A DNA stretch of 64,000 nucleotides. Origin: MR-S7 sp000400995. Its GTDB lineage: Bacteria > Pseudomonadota > Gammaproteobacteria > Burkholderiales > Burkholderiaceae_C. Shown here piece by piece: positions 8,837 through 17,015 of the stretch. Below the pieces are notes generated by a model that saw only the letters and a program-made list of their open reading frames with translations, ran no database searches and was not told the DNA's origin. The stretch lies in NCBI RefSeq assembly GCF_045291395.1, contig NZ_CP152342.1, positions 1,922,001 through 1,986,000 on the forward strand, written 5' to 3'. The position numbers and the translations under genes are program-made. Position 1 is the first letter of the stretch, and every line of letters starts with the position of its first letter.

Positions 8837-9811
8837 CTACTGCACTGTCGCGCCCGACGCCTTGACCACCTTCGCCCAGCGCTCGATCTCCTGGTGCACA
8901 TAGGCGGTGAAGGCGGCAGGGTCGGTCACCTGGGCCTCGGCACCCATATCGGCGATGCGCCGCAGCACGTCCGGCTGCGCGAAGATCCTCGCCATCTCGG
9001 CATGCAGCTTGTCGACGACCGGCCTGGGCAGGCCCGCGGGGCCCATGAGGCCGAACCAGGAGCGCACATCGAAGCCGGGCACGGTTTCCGAGATGGCGGG
9101 CAGGTCCGGAAAGGCCGGGTTGCGCCGGGCGCTGGTGACGGCCAGCGCACGGAGCTTGCCTGCCCGGATATTGGGGGCCGCGGCGGGCAGGTTGTCGAAC
9201 ATCAGGTGCACATGGCCGCCCAGCAGGTCGTTGGTGGCGGGCGCGGCGCCTTTGTAGGGGACGTGCTGGTATTTGACGCCGGTCTCCATGCGGAACATCT
9301 CGGCGGAGAGGTGCTGCGACGTGCCGTTGCCGGAGGACGCGAACACCAGCGTGTCGTTGCTGCGCGCGTACTGGATGAACTCCGCCAGGGTCTTCACCGG
9401 GAGCGATGGATGCACGACGAGCACGTTGGGAATGGACACCAGGTGCGCGATGAAGGTGAAGTCCTTCACGCTGTCGTAGGGCAGCTTGCCGACCAGGCTG
9501 GCGTTGATGGTGTGGTTGATGGCGCCCATGAGCAGGGTGTGCCCGTCGCCGCCCGCCCGGGCGACCACCTGCGTGCCGATGACGCCGCCGCCGCCCGCGA
9601 CGTTCTCGACCACCATGGGCTGCGGCCAGGCGAGGCTGGCCTGGTGGGCGACCAGGCGGCCGACGATGTCGGTGGCGCCGCCCGCCGCGGCGGGCACGAT
9701 CAGCCGCACGGGCTTGGAGGGGTAGGCGGCTTGCGCGCGGGCGTGAAAAGGCCCGGTGCCGGCAGCTGCGGCAAGGGCCTGCAGCAGGCGGCGGCGTGTA
9801 AAGGGTGTCAT
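8837..9811 (-). CDS. Bug-family periplasmic solute-binding receptor (1)
   Basis: Tripartite tricarboxylate-type receptor of 324 residues. A twin-arginine-like signal (TRRRLLQALAAAAG) ends near Ala-x-Ala about residue 26, followed by the Bug strand YPSKPVRLIVPAAAGGATD. Bug proteins capture carboxylates in the periplasm; most have no dedicated membrane partner, and none is encoded nearby. I prefer the ATG at 9811, since the longer frame lacks a signal. It is the last gene of the operon read from 15796 and starts 22 bp after the DUF35 gene. Confidence 0.92.
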   Translation of the reverse strand: MTPFTRRRLLQALAAAAGTGPFHARAQAAYPSKPVRLIVPAAAGGATDIVGRLVAHQASLAWPQPMVVENVAGGGGVIGTQVVARAGGDGHTLLMGAINHTINASLVGKLPYDSVKDFTFIAHLVSIPNVLVVHPSLPVKTLAEFIQYARSNDTLVFASSGNGTSQHLSAEMFRMETGVKYQHVPYKGAAPATNDLLGGHVHLMFDNLPAAAPNIRAGKLRALAVTSARRNPAFPDLPAISETVPGFDVRSWFGLMGPAGLPRPVVDKLHAEMARIFAQPDVLRRIADMGAEAQVTDPAAFTAYVHQEIERWAKVVKASGATVQ

Positions 9812-9833
9812 CGGTCGTCTCCTTCGTTGTGAT

Positions 9834-10232
9834 TCATGCGGGCCGGAATACCGGCGCGTGCCGGCCCTCGGCGGTCGCGCGGAAACCGCAGCGCAGCACC
9901 ATTCCGATGTGTAGATGCTCCGGGTCCGCATCGACGATGTTGGTCATCAGCAAGGGGCCCTCTGTCACCTGCACGTAGGCCAGCACGTAGCAGGCACCGG
10001 GGCGCCGGATGACGGTGTAGGTGTGGAGCACCCCCTCGCCGCCGGCCTGCTTCCAGCGGACGGCATCCGAGCGGCAATAGGGGCAGCGTGGGCGCGGGTG
10101 CCAATGGAACTGGCCGCAGCTTGCACAGTGCGGCAGCAGGAGCCTGCCCTGTTCGGCAGCCTCCCAGAAGGGCCGGTTTTCGGGGAAGGCGGCGACGTAG
10201 GGGTCGCCGGCCAGGGCGTGGGCATCGTTCAT
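9834..10232 (-). CDS. DUF35 / Zn-ribbon OB-fold protein, thiolase partner
   Basis: Protein of 132 residues. Four cysteines (36, 39, 50, 53 in CASCG and CPYC) form the rubredoxin-like zinc ribbon, followed by an OB-fold (HTYTVIRRPG, YVLAYVQVTEGP). Such proteins bind and assist thiolases and thiolase-like aldolases and may present acyl-CoA. Its ATG overlaps the thiolase stop (10229-10232), as expected for subunits of one complex. Confidence 0.9.
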   Translation of the reverse strand: MNDAHALAGDPYVAAFPENRPFWEAAEQGRLLLPHCASCGQFHWHPRPRCPYCRSDAVRWKQAGGEGVLHTYTVIRRPGACYVLAYVQVTEGPLLMTNIVDADPEHLHIGMVLRCGFRATAEGRHAPVFRPA

Positions 10233-11401
10233 GGCAGGCGCTCCAGCAGGACGGTGGCGTGGGCGTGGCCCGCGCCCATGACGAGGCCCGGGCCGCTCGC
10301 CAGGGCGATGTCGCAGCCTGGGACCTGCACGGCGGGATGGGCTTCCCCGCGCAGCTGGCGCACGGCCTCGATGACCTTGGTGATGCCGCCACGGTTCTGC
10401 GGGTGGTTGTTGCACATGCCCCCGCCGTCGGTGTTCCAGGGCAGCTTGCCCACGCCCGAGATGAGGTTGCCGTCGGCCACGAAGCGCCCGCCTTCGCCCT
10501 TGGCGCAAAAGCCCAGGTCTTCGAGCTGCAGCGCCACCATGATCGTGAAGTTGTCGTAGACCGAGGCGTACTTCACGTCGGCGGGCGCGAGGCCGGCCTC
10601 TGCGAACGCACGCGGCCCGGTGACCGCGGCGCCGGTCTGCAGCAGGTCCAGGCGCCCGGCCTCGTTGGTGCGGATGGTTTCCGCGAACCCGCGCACACCG
10701 ACCAGCGGCCGCTTCAGCGACCGCGCGATGGACGGGTGGACCAGCACCAGCGCGCCCCCACCATCGGTGATCACGCAGCAGTCCAGCCGACGCAGCGGAT
10801 CGGCCACCAGGGGAGAGGCGAGCACGTCGTCCGTGGTGTACACCGTTCGCAGCAGCGCATGGGGGTTGTGCTGGGCATGGTGCGATGCGGCGACCTTGAC
10901 CCACGCCAGCTGCTCCATCGTCGTGCCGTATTCGTGCATGTGCCGGCGGGCCAGCATGCCGTACATGCCGGCGACCGTCCACGCGTAGGGTTGCTCGAAG
11001 GGGGCGGCGGGGCGCTCCGGGGGAATCTGGCGGATTTCGGTGCCCGTGGCCTGGCCGCTGCTGCGCGGCTTGCCGGCCAGGGTGACGAGCGCGACGGAGC
11101 ACCGGCCCTGCGCGATCGCGGTGGCGGCGTGGCCCACGTGGGCGATGTACGAGCAGCCGCCGGACTCGGTGCCGTCGATGTGCCGCAGGCGCAGGTTCAT
11201 GTAGTCGGCCATCAGCGCGGGGATGCCGCCCGGCGCATCGGCGGCGCAGAAGTAGCCGTCCACGTCGTCCAGGGACAGGCCCGCGTCGGCCAGCGCGCCG
11301 TGGGCGCATTCGGCATGCAGCTGGGCCACCGACTTGTCCGGCGCATGGCGCGTGGGGTGCTCGAAGGCACCGGCGATGAAGGCGGGGTGATGGAAACCCA
11401 T
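10229..11401 (-). CDS. Thiolase-family protein (SCP-x / acetyl-CoA acetyltransferase type)
   Basis: Protein of 390 residues of the thiolase superfamily, in the branch that pairs with DUF35 proteins. A candidate nucleophile is Cys83 in ESGGCSY, and the C-terminal part has NTDGGGMCNNHPQNRGG, where thiolases have their catalytic His block. Members cleave or form carbon-carbon bonds on acyl-CoA substrates; some relatives are aldolases, so thiolytic cleavage is inference. It lies 5 bp after the second Bug gene. Together with the SDR and acyl-CoA ligase upstream it suggests a CoA-dependent degradation route. Confidence 0.85.
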   Translation of the reverse strand: MGFHHPAFIAGAFEHPTRHAPDKSVAQLHAECAHGALADAGLSLDDVDGYFCAADAPGGIPALMADYMNLRLRHIDGTESGGCSYIAHVGHAATAIAQGRCSVALVTLAGKPRSSGQATGTEIRQIPPERPAAPFEQPYAWTVAGMYGMLARRHMHEYGTTMEQLAWVKVAASHHAQHNPHALLRTVYTTDDVLASPLVADPLRRLDCCVITDGGGALVLVHPSIARSLKRPLVGVRGFAETIRTNEAGRLDLLQTGAAVTGPRAFAEAGLAPADVKYASVYDNFTIMVALQLEDLGFCAKGEGGRFVADGNLISGVGKLPWNTDGGGMCNNHPQNRGGITKVIEAVRQLRGEAHPAVQVPGCDIALASGPGLVMGAGHAHATVLLERLP

Positions 11402-11406
11402 GGCGT

Positions 11407-12387
11407 TCACCGGGACGCGGCGCAGCGCTCGGGCACCGCGGCGCAGGGCAGTTTGCCGATCACTTCGCCCCACTTGGCCGTTTCGGCTTTCAGGCGCGCT
11501 TGCAGATCGGCGGGCGTGCCTGGCAGGGGTTCGTAGCCAAGCGCGGCGAGCTGCTCGCGGAAGTCGGGCGATGCCTGGATGCGGTTGAGCTCCGTGTTCA
11601 GGCGCTGCATGATCGCTGGCGGCAGGTGGGCCGGCCCGATCAGCGCGAACCAGCCTCCCGATTCGTAGCCCGGCACGGTGTCCGCGATGGGCGGAACGCC
11701 GGGCAGTAGCGCGTGGCGCCTGGTGCCGCTGACACCGAGGGCCTTGACCTTGCCCCCTTCGACCTGCGCGATGGCGCCTCCCACCACGTCGAACATGAAG
11801 TCCGTGCGGCCCGCCATCACGTCCAGAATCGCCGGGCTGCCCCCGCGGTAGGGAATGCCGTTGAGGTCGGCCTGGGCGAGCTGGCCGAACAGCGCGGCCG
11901 CCAGGTGGTTGCCCGTGCCTACGCCGGAAGACCCGTAGGACACCGTGCCGGGGTTCCTGCGGGCGCGCTCGACCAGTTCCGCGGCGCTTTTGTACGGCGC
12001 GTCGGGCGCGGTGATCAGCACGTAGTCGAAGGCGGCGTAGGTGCCGATGAAGCTGAAGGCGTTCAGGGCGTCGTACGGCAGCTTGCCCATGTGCGGCGCG
12101 ATGGTGTGCAGGCTGTTGGCCGTGGCACCCAGCGTGTAGCCGTCGGGCTCGGCCTGCGCCAGCCGCTGCAGCGCGATGGCGCCCGAGGCGCCGGTGACGT
12201 TTTCCGCGACGACCTGCTGGCCCAGCGCGGTTCCCAGCCGCTGGGCCACCAGGCGCGCGGCCTTGTCGGTGGCGCCGCCGGCGGCCAGGGGGATGATCAT
12301 CTTGATCGGTTTGTCGGGCCAGGTCTGTGCGCCGGCGCCCTGCGCAACGCACAGGCCGATGGCAGCGACGAGCGTCGTCCATTGCAT
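11407..12387 (-). CDS. Bug-family periplasmic solute-binding receptor (2)
   Basis: Receptor of 326 residues with a short signal peptide (LVAAIGLCVAQGAGA) and the Bug core QTWPDKPIKMIIPLAAGGATD. The periplasmic binding fold is complete to the family's usual length. It is the second of three Bug receptors in this operon and is embedded between the SDR and thiolase genes, so its ligand is probably the substrate of the pathway or a close relative. No TctA/TctB membrane component is present in the window. Confidence 0.92.
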   Translation of the reverse strand: MQWTTLVAAIGLCVAQGAGAQTWPDKPIKMIIPLAAGGATDKAARLVAQRLGTALGQQVVAENVTGASGAIALQRLAQAEPDGYTLGATANSLHTIAPHMGKLPYDALNAFSFIGTYAAFDYVLITAPDAPYKSAAELVERARRNPGTVSYGSSGVGTGNHLAAALFGQLAQADLNGIPYRGGSPAILDVMAGRTDFMFDVVGGAIAQVEGGKVKALGVSGTRRHALLPGVPPIADTVPGYESGGWFALIGPAHLPPAIMQRLNTELNRIQASPDFREQLAALGYEPLPGTPADLQARLKAETAKWGEVIGKLPCAAVPERCAASR

Positions 12388-12415
12388 GGGAGGTCTCCTT
12401 CAGGTGTGGGCCGCC

Positions 12416-13216
12416 TCAGTGCGGCAGGGTGCAGGTGATGCCGCCGTCGACGGGCATCACCACGCCGGTGACGTATTTGGATTCGTCCGAGGCGAAGAAC
12501 AGCGCCGCGTTGGCGATGTCCCAGACGTCGCCCATGCGCTTCATCGGCACCGCCTGCGAGCGCGAGGTGCGCATCTTCTCCACGTCGCCGCCGAACACCG
12601 GCAGGATGGTCTGGTAGATGCGCGGGGAATCGATCAGGCCCGGCATGATGCAGTTGCAGCGGATGCCCTCGGCCGCGTGCTGCACCGCCACCATGCGCGT
12701 GAGCTGGTTCAGCGCGGCCTTCGACGATTGGTAGGACAGCATGGCATGCCCCGTCCAGCCGACGGCGGCGATGGAGGAGACATGGACGATGGCGCCGCTG
12801 CCCTGGCGCTGCATGTGCGGGATCACCGCCTTGCAGGCGAGGAAGGCGCCCCGGGCGTTGACGGCATAGACGCGGTCCCAGCTCTCCTCGCTGGAGTCCG
12901 GCGCGCCTCCGCGCACGCTGATGCCGGCGTTGTTGTGCAGTACGTCGATGCGCCCGTAGGTCTCGAGCGCCAGCGCCACCGCCTGCTCCAGCTGCCCGAA
13001 GCTGGCGACGTCGGCGCGCACGTGCACCGCCTGGCCTCCTTCGCGGCGCACCAGCTCCGCGGTGTGCGCGGCGGATTCCTCCTCGATGTCGGCGCACACC
13101 ACGCGGGCGCCTTCGCGCGCGAAGGTGACGGCGGCCGCATTGCCGTTGCCCCAGCCTTCGCCGACGCAGCCTGCGCCCAGCACCAGTGCCGTCTTGCCTT
13201 GGAGTCGGTCTGCCAT
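12416..13216 (-). CDS. SDR family oxidoreductase
   Basis: Protein of 266 residues. The cofactor loop is unusual: LGAGCVGEGWGNGNA in place of the compact TGxxxGxG, with a few extra residues inserted. The other motifs are standard (HNNAG near 95, VSSIA, YQSSK), and it ends with DGG plus a short tail. The likely role is oxidation or reduction of a hydroxyacyl or ketone intermediate of the pathway in this operon (inference from context). ATG at 13216 follows AGGAG within 10 bases. Confidence 0.88.
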   Translation of the reverse strand: MADRLQGKTALVLGAGCVGEGWGNGNAAAVTFAREGARVVCADIEEESAAHTAELVRREGGQAVHVRADVASFGQLEQAVALALETYGRIDVLHNNAGISVRGGAPDSSEESWDRVYAVNARGAFLACKAVIPHMQRQGSGAIVHVSSIAAVGWTGHAMLSYQSSKAALNQLTRMVAVQHAAEGIRCNCIMPGLIDSPRIYQTILPVFGGDVEKMRTSRSQAVPMKRMGDVWDIANAALFFASDESKYVTGVVMPVDGGITCTLPH

Positions 13217-13242
13217 GGATGTCTCCTTTTTGGGGCCTGCGC

Positions 13243-14798
13243 TCAGACGCGCCGGCTGTGTCCTGCCCAGTAGCGCTCGCGGATCTCCCGCTTCAGCACC
13301 TTGCCTACGGTGCTGCGCGGCAGCTGCGGCCATACTTCGATGGACTTCGGCGCCTTCATGCCACCCAGGCGGTCGCGGCAGTAGGCGAGGGCGGCGCTCT
13401 CGTCCCACGGCACGCCGGGCTTGAGCTCGACCACGGCCTTCACGGCCTCGCCCCAGTGGCTGTCGGGCACGCCGACCACCGCGCAGTCGTTGACGGCCGG
13501 GTGTGCCCACAGCACCTGTTCGACCTCGCTCGGCGAGATGTTGAAGCCGCCGGAGACGATCAGGTCCTTCATGCGGTCGACGATGTAGAAGTAGCCGTCT
13601 TCGTCGCGGTAGCCCACGTCGCCGGTGTGCAGCCAGCCGTAGCGCAGGGTCTCGGCGGTCTTTTCCGGATCCTGGTAATAGCCCTTCATGACGAGGTCGC
13701 CCTGCACGACGAGCTCTCCCCGCTCGCCGGGCGGCAGCAGCCGGCCTTCGGCATCCATGACGCCCACGCGCACGAAGGGCGAGGCGCGCCCGCAGCTGGA
13801 CAGGCGGTGCGCCAGGGCCGGGTCGGCGAGGGTGCGCGCATGGTCGTCCGCGGTCATGACGGTGCAGACGAAGGGCGCCTCCGCCTGGCCGTAGGCCTGC
13901 ACCATGACCGGGCCGAACACCTCCAGCGCCTCGCGCAGCTTGTCCACCGACATCGGAGCGGCTGAATAGACGAAATAGCGCAGCGAGCGGTAGTCGCCCC
14001 GGCGCACGTCCGGGTGTGCGAGCAGCTTGTAGATCACCGTGGGCGGCAGGAAGACCTGGGTGACCCGGTAGCGCTCGATCGCCTCGATGATGGCTGCGGG
14101 CTCGGCGCTCGGCAGGATGACGTTCGCCCCCCGTAGCCGCAGGTGGCGAAGCACAGCGAGCCCGCCGCGTGCGTGAGCGGTGCCACCACCAGGTGCACGG
14201 GCCGCTCCTGCACCGGCATGGCGGCGTACCAGTTGGCATACATCGCCAGGTAGTTGCGGTGGCTGATCAGCACGCCCTTGGGCAGGCCCGTGGTGCCGCC
14301 GGTGCCGCGGATGGCGACGACGTCGTCGGTCTGGTCGCCGCTGCGGCAGGGCTCGGCGGACTGCGCGTCCGCCCAGGACTGCAGGCCGGGCGCGTCCGGC
14401 AGGTCGGCGTCGATGCAGACGATGCCCTTGAGCCCCGGCATGGCTTCGCGCAGCAGCGGCAACTGCGCCGCGAACTGGCTGTGCACGAAGAGGAATTCGC
14501 AGCCGCCGCGCACCAGGATGTTGGCGTTCTCCTGCGGCGCATTGCGCGCGTTCACGGGCAGCCAGATGCCGCTGGAGCGCACGATGCCCAGGATCGCGGC
14601 GAAGGTCAGCACGTGGTTGGCGCTCAGCAGGCCGACCTTGCCGCCCTGCGCCACCCCGCTGGCCTGCAGGCCGTTGGCGATGCGGTGCGACATGTCCTGC
14701 ACCTGCGCGTAGCTCAAGGTGCGGCCGCCGGGCTCGATCAGGCAGGGATGGTGGGCGCCGTAGGTGGCGCCGCGGTCGAACAGGTCGATCAGTTGCAT
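13243..14798 (-). pseudogene. AMP-dependent acyl-CoA ligase, interrupted by a 1-bp frameshift
   Basis: Acyl-CoA synthetase of the ANL superfamily that would activate a carboxylate with ATP and CoA. The N-terminal half (from MQLIDLFDRG) carries the P-loop GTGGTTGLPKG; the frame breaks after CGYGG at a run of six C (14127-14132). The C-terminal half continues in another frame from ANVILPSAEP with YGQAEAP, the YGWLHTGDVG motif and a final GKVLKREI hinge lysine. Adding one C restores 519 codons. It may be a true mutation, a phase-variable tract or a sequencing error. It starts 5 bp after the Bug gene upstream. Confidence 0.85.
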
Positions 14799-14803
14799 GC
14801 CCG

Positions 14804-15796
14804 TCACTCCGCCTTGGCGCCGCTGGCGCGCACCACCTGCAGGTAGCGCTGCCGCTCCGCCGCGATGGTGCGGCCCCATTCGGCCTCGCCCATGAAGTCG
14901 GCATCCATGCCGATGCCCTTGGCGAACTCGCGGTAGCCGTCGCCGCGTGCCACCTCGCCCAGTGCGTCGGAGAGCTTGCGCACGATGTCGCGCGGGGTGT
15001 GCGCGGGCGCGAGGAAGAAGGTGCTGGCCACCCACTCGAAGCCCGGCACGCCGGCCTCGGCCACGGTGGGCACGTCCGGGAACGACGCGGACCGGCTGGA
15101 GCCGCTGACCGCCAGCACGCGGATCTTGCCGGCCGCCAGCAGGGTCTTGGCCGTGGCGATGGCGATGAAGGAGAAGTCCACCTCTCCGGCCGCCGTGGCC
15201 ACCGCTGCAGGCACCTGCGCCTTGTAGGGCACGTGCATCAACTGCGTGTTCGACAGGGTGCCCAACTGCGCGCCGGACAGGTGCTGCGAGCTGCCGTTGC
15301 CACCGGACGCATAGGCCAGCTTGCCGGGGTTGGCCCTGGCGAATTCCACCAGCTCCTTCACGTCGCGCAAGCGCGACTGGGCGGGCATGCACAGCAGCAG
15401 TTGCACGCCCCCCACCTTGGCCACGGGCACGAAGCTGTCGAGCGGGTGGTAGGGCAGCCGGGACACCATGGCTTCGTTGGTGAAGAAGCCCGTGGAAGTG
15501 ATGAGGAAGGTGTAGCCGTCGGGCGCGGCGCGGGCCACGTATTCGGTGCCGATGATGCTGTTGGCGCCCACCTTGTGCTCCATCACCGTGGGCACCTTCC
15601 AGCGCTCGGAGAACTGCTGGGCGATGTACCGCGAGGACGCATCGGTCGCCGTTCCGGGCGCGTAGGGCTGCACGAAGGTGATGCTGCGCTCGGGCCACTG
15701 CGCGGCGTGCGCGGGCAGGCCGGCCGGCAGGGCCAGGGCGGCCAGAGCCTTCAGGACGGCGCGCCGCCGGGAAGGAGATGGGTTGTCTCGTGTCAT
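14804..15796 (-). CDS. Bug-family periplasmic solute-binding receptor (3), first gene of the operon
   Basis: Receptor of about 330 residues with a twin-arginine-like signal (SRRRAVLKALAALALPAG) and the core QWPERSITFVQPYAPGTATD. The ATG at 15796 is preferred because the region just upstream contains a LacI-type operator; an ATG at 15820 (MKTLSQNAM) would make the operator coding and cannot be excluded. Neither has a strong Shine-Dalgarno. It is the first gene divergent from the LacI regulator and is probably directly repressed by it. Confidence 0.9.
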   Translation of the reverse strand: MTRDNPSPSRRRAVLKALAALALPAGLPAHAAQWPERSITFVQPYAPGTATDASSRYIAQQFSERWKVPTVMEHKVGANSIIGTEYVARAAPDGYTFLITSTGFFTNEAMVSRLPYHPLDSFVPVAKVGGVQLLLCMPAQSRLRDVKELVEFARANPGKLAYASGGNGSSQHLSGAQLGTLSNTQLMHVPYKAQVPAAVATAAGEVDFSFIAIATAKTLLAAGKIRVLAVSGSSRSASFPDVPTVAEAGVPGFEWVASTFFLAPAHTPRDIVRKLSDALGEVARGDGYREFAKGIGMDADFMGEAEWGRTIAAERQRYLQVVRASGAKAE

Positions 15797-15805
15797 GGCA
15801 TTTTG

Positions 15806-15819
15806 TGAAAGCGTTTTCA
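15806..15819. promoter_or_regulatory. Candidate LacI/GalR-family operator O1
   Basis: TGAAAGCGTTTTCA is a near-perfect 14-bp palindrome around a central CG, the hallmark of LacI-family operators. It lies immediately before the Bug gene start and 68 bp before lacI, so binding would block the catabolic operon. Confidence 0.6.
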
Positions 15820-15860
15820 TACAATCCATCGTATGAATGCTGTGGCCATGCAGCAATACT

Positions 15861-15875
15861 GTGGAACGTTTTCAT
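15861..15875. promoter_or_regulatory. Candidate LacI/GalR-family operator O2
   Basis: GTGGAACGTTTTCAT repeats the right half-site CGTTTTCAT of O1 exactly, but its left half is degenerate. It lies 12 bp before the lacI-family start codon, a position suited to autorepression. The two centres are about 55 bp apart. Confidence 0.45.
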
Positions 15876-15886
15876 TCGCGTAAACC

Positions 15887-16909
15887 ATGACTGAACGGGT
15901 ATCGATCAGAGATGTCGCAGCGGCGGCGGAGGTGTCCATCGGCACCGTGTCGCGCGTGCTCAACGGCAGCGGCTATGCGAGCCAGGCGGTGCGCCAGCGC
16001 GTGCAGCAGGCCATCGCCCGGCTGGGCTACGAGCCGGACTTCACCGCCCGCCACCTGCGCACGGGGCACAGCCGCACCATCGGCTACCTGCTGCCCAACA
16101 TCGCCAACCCGTTCCTGGCGATCCACCTCTCGGAGGTGGAGAAGCTGGCGCAGGGCGCGGGCTATTCGCTGTTCATCGGCAGCTCGGAGCGGCCGGCGCG
16201 CGACAAGGAACTGGTCGCCTTCTTCGAGAACCGGCGGCTGGAGGGCATCATCGCCTCGCCCTCGAACGAATACGAGGACCCGAAGGCATCGCCCTTCGGC
16301 ACCACGCGCCTGCCCACGGTGATCGTCGACCGCGACCTGGGGCCCGGCTTCGACAGCGTGCTGGTGGACCACTGCCAGGGCATGCTCAAGGTGATGGAGT
16401 ACCTGCTGGCCCTGGGGCACCGCCGCGTGGCGCTGTTCGCCTCGGGGCCGCGGTTGCGCCCGGGCCGCGAGAAGGTGCGCGGCTACCGGGCCGCGCTGGA
16501 GGCGGCGGGGCTGGCGTTCGACGAGCGCCTGGTGCACCTGTCCGAATCGTGGCTGGATTCGTCGCGCGAGCCCATGCAGCGCATGCTGCGGCTCGACGCG
16601 CCTCCCACGGCCATCATCGCGGTCGGCACCCAGTTGCTGTCGGGCGCCGTGCACGTGGTGCGCGAATCGGGCATGGACATCCCGCGCGACATGTCCGTGG
16701 TCGGCATCGGCACGCTGGAGACGCTGGAGCTGATGTACCCGCCCGTCACCGCGCTGCGCTACAACTTCCACCAGAGCGCCAGCGCCACGGTGCGGCTGAT
16801 CCTGCAGCGCATCGAGAAGCTGGCGCCCGCGCAACCGCAGACGGTGGTCATCCAGTCGGATCTGATCCTGGGCGCGTCGTGCGGCGCCGCGCCGCCCGCG
16901 CGGCGCTGA
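15887..16909 (+). CDS. LacI-family transcriptional regulator
   Basis: Repressor of 340 residues. The N-terminal helix-turn-helix and hinge start with VSIRDVAAAAEVSIGTVSRVL (residues 5-25), followed by a periplasmic-binding-protein-like sensor domain (IGYLLPNIANPF near 65, later VVGIGTLETLE). It is divergent from the seven-gene operon ending at 8837, with two candidate operators in the gap. It most likely senses a sugar acid, carboxylate or pathway intermediate; the inducer cannot be deduced. A long-form palindromic repeat follows the stop. Confidence 0.93.
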   Translation: MTERVSIRDVAAAAEVSIGTVSRVLNGSGYASQAVRQRVQQAIARLGYEPDFTARHLRTGHSRTIGYLLPNIANPFLAIHLSEVEKLAQGAGYSLFIGSSERPARDKELVAFFENRRLEGIIASPSNEYEDPKASPFGTTRLPTVIVDRDLGPGFDSVLVDHCQGMLKVMEYLLALGHRRVALFASGPRLRPGREKVRGYRAALEAAGLAFDERLVHLSESWLDSSREPMQRMLRLDAPPTAIIAVGTQLLSGAVHVVRESGMDIPRDMSVVGIGTLETLELMYPPVTALRYNFHQSASATVRLILQRIEKLAPAQPQTVVIQSDLILGASCGAAPPARR

Positions 16910-17015
16910 TGGTCGAAAAAGAGAGCTGCCCGCGCTTTACAGCAAAGGGATTGCGGGAGATTTCAATGTGAAATGCCCAGCCATCAAGCGTGGCCAGCTA
17001 TGGATTCGATAGCTG
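16910..17015. repeat. Dispersed palindromic repeat, long form (copy 3)
   Basis: About 100 bp beginning GAAAAAGAGAGCTGCC (as in copy 2) and ending CAGCTATGGATTCGATAGCTGC, with a GCGCTTTACAGC...AAGCGTGGCC interior. It overlaps the 3' end of the DUF72 gene, whose TAG stop lies inside it at 16998-17000. It resembles the long copy at 32218. Confidence 0.6.
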
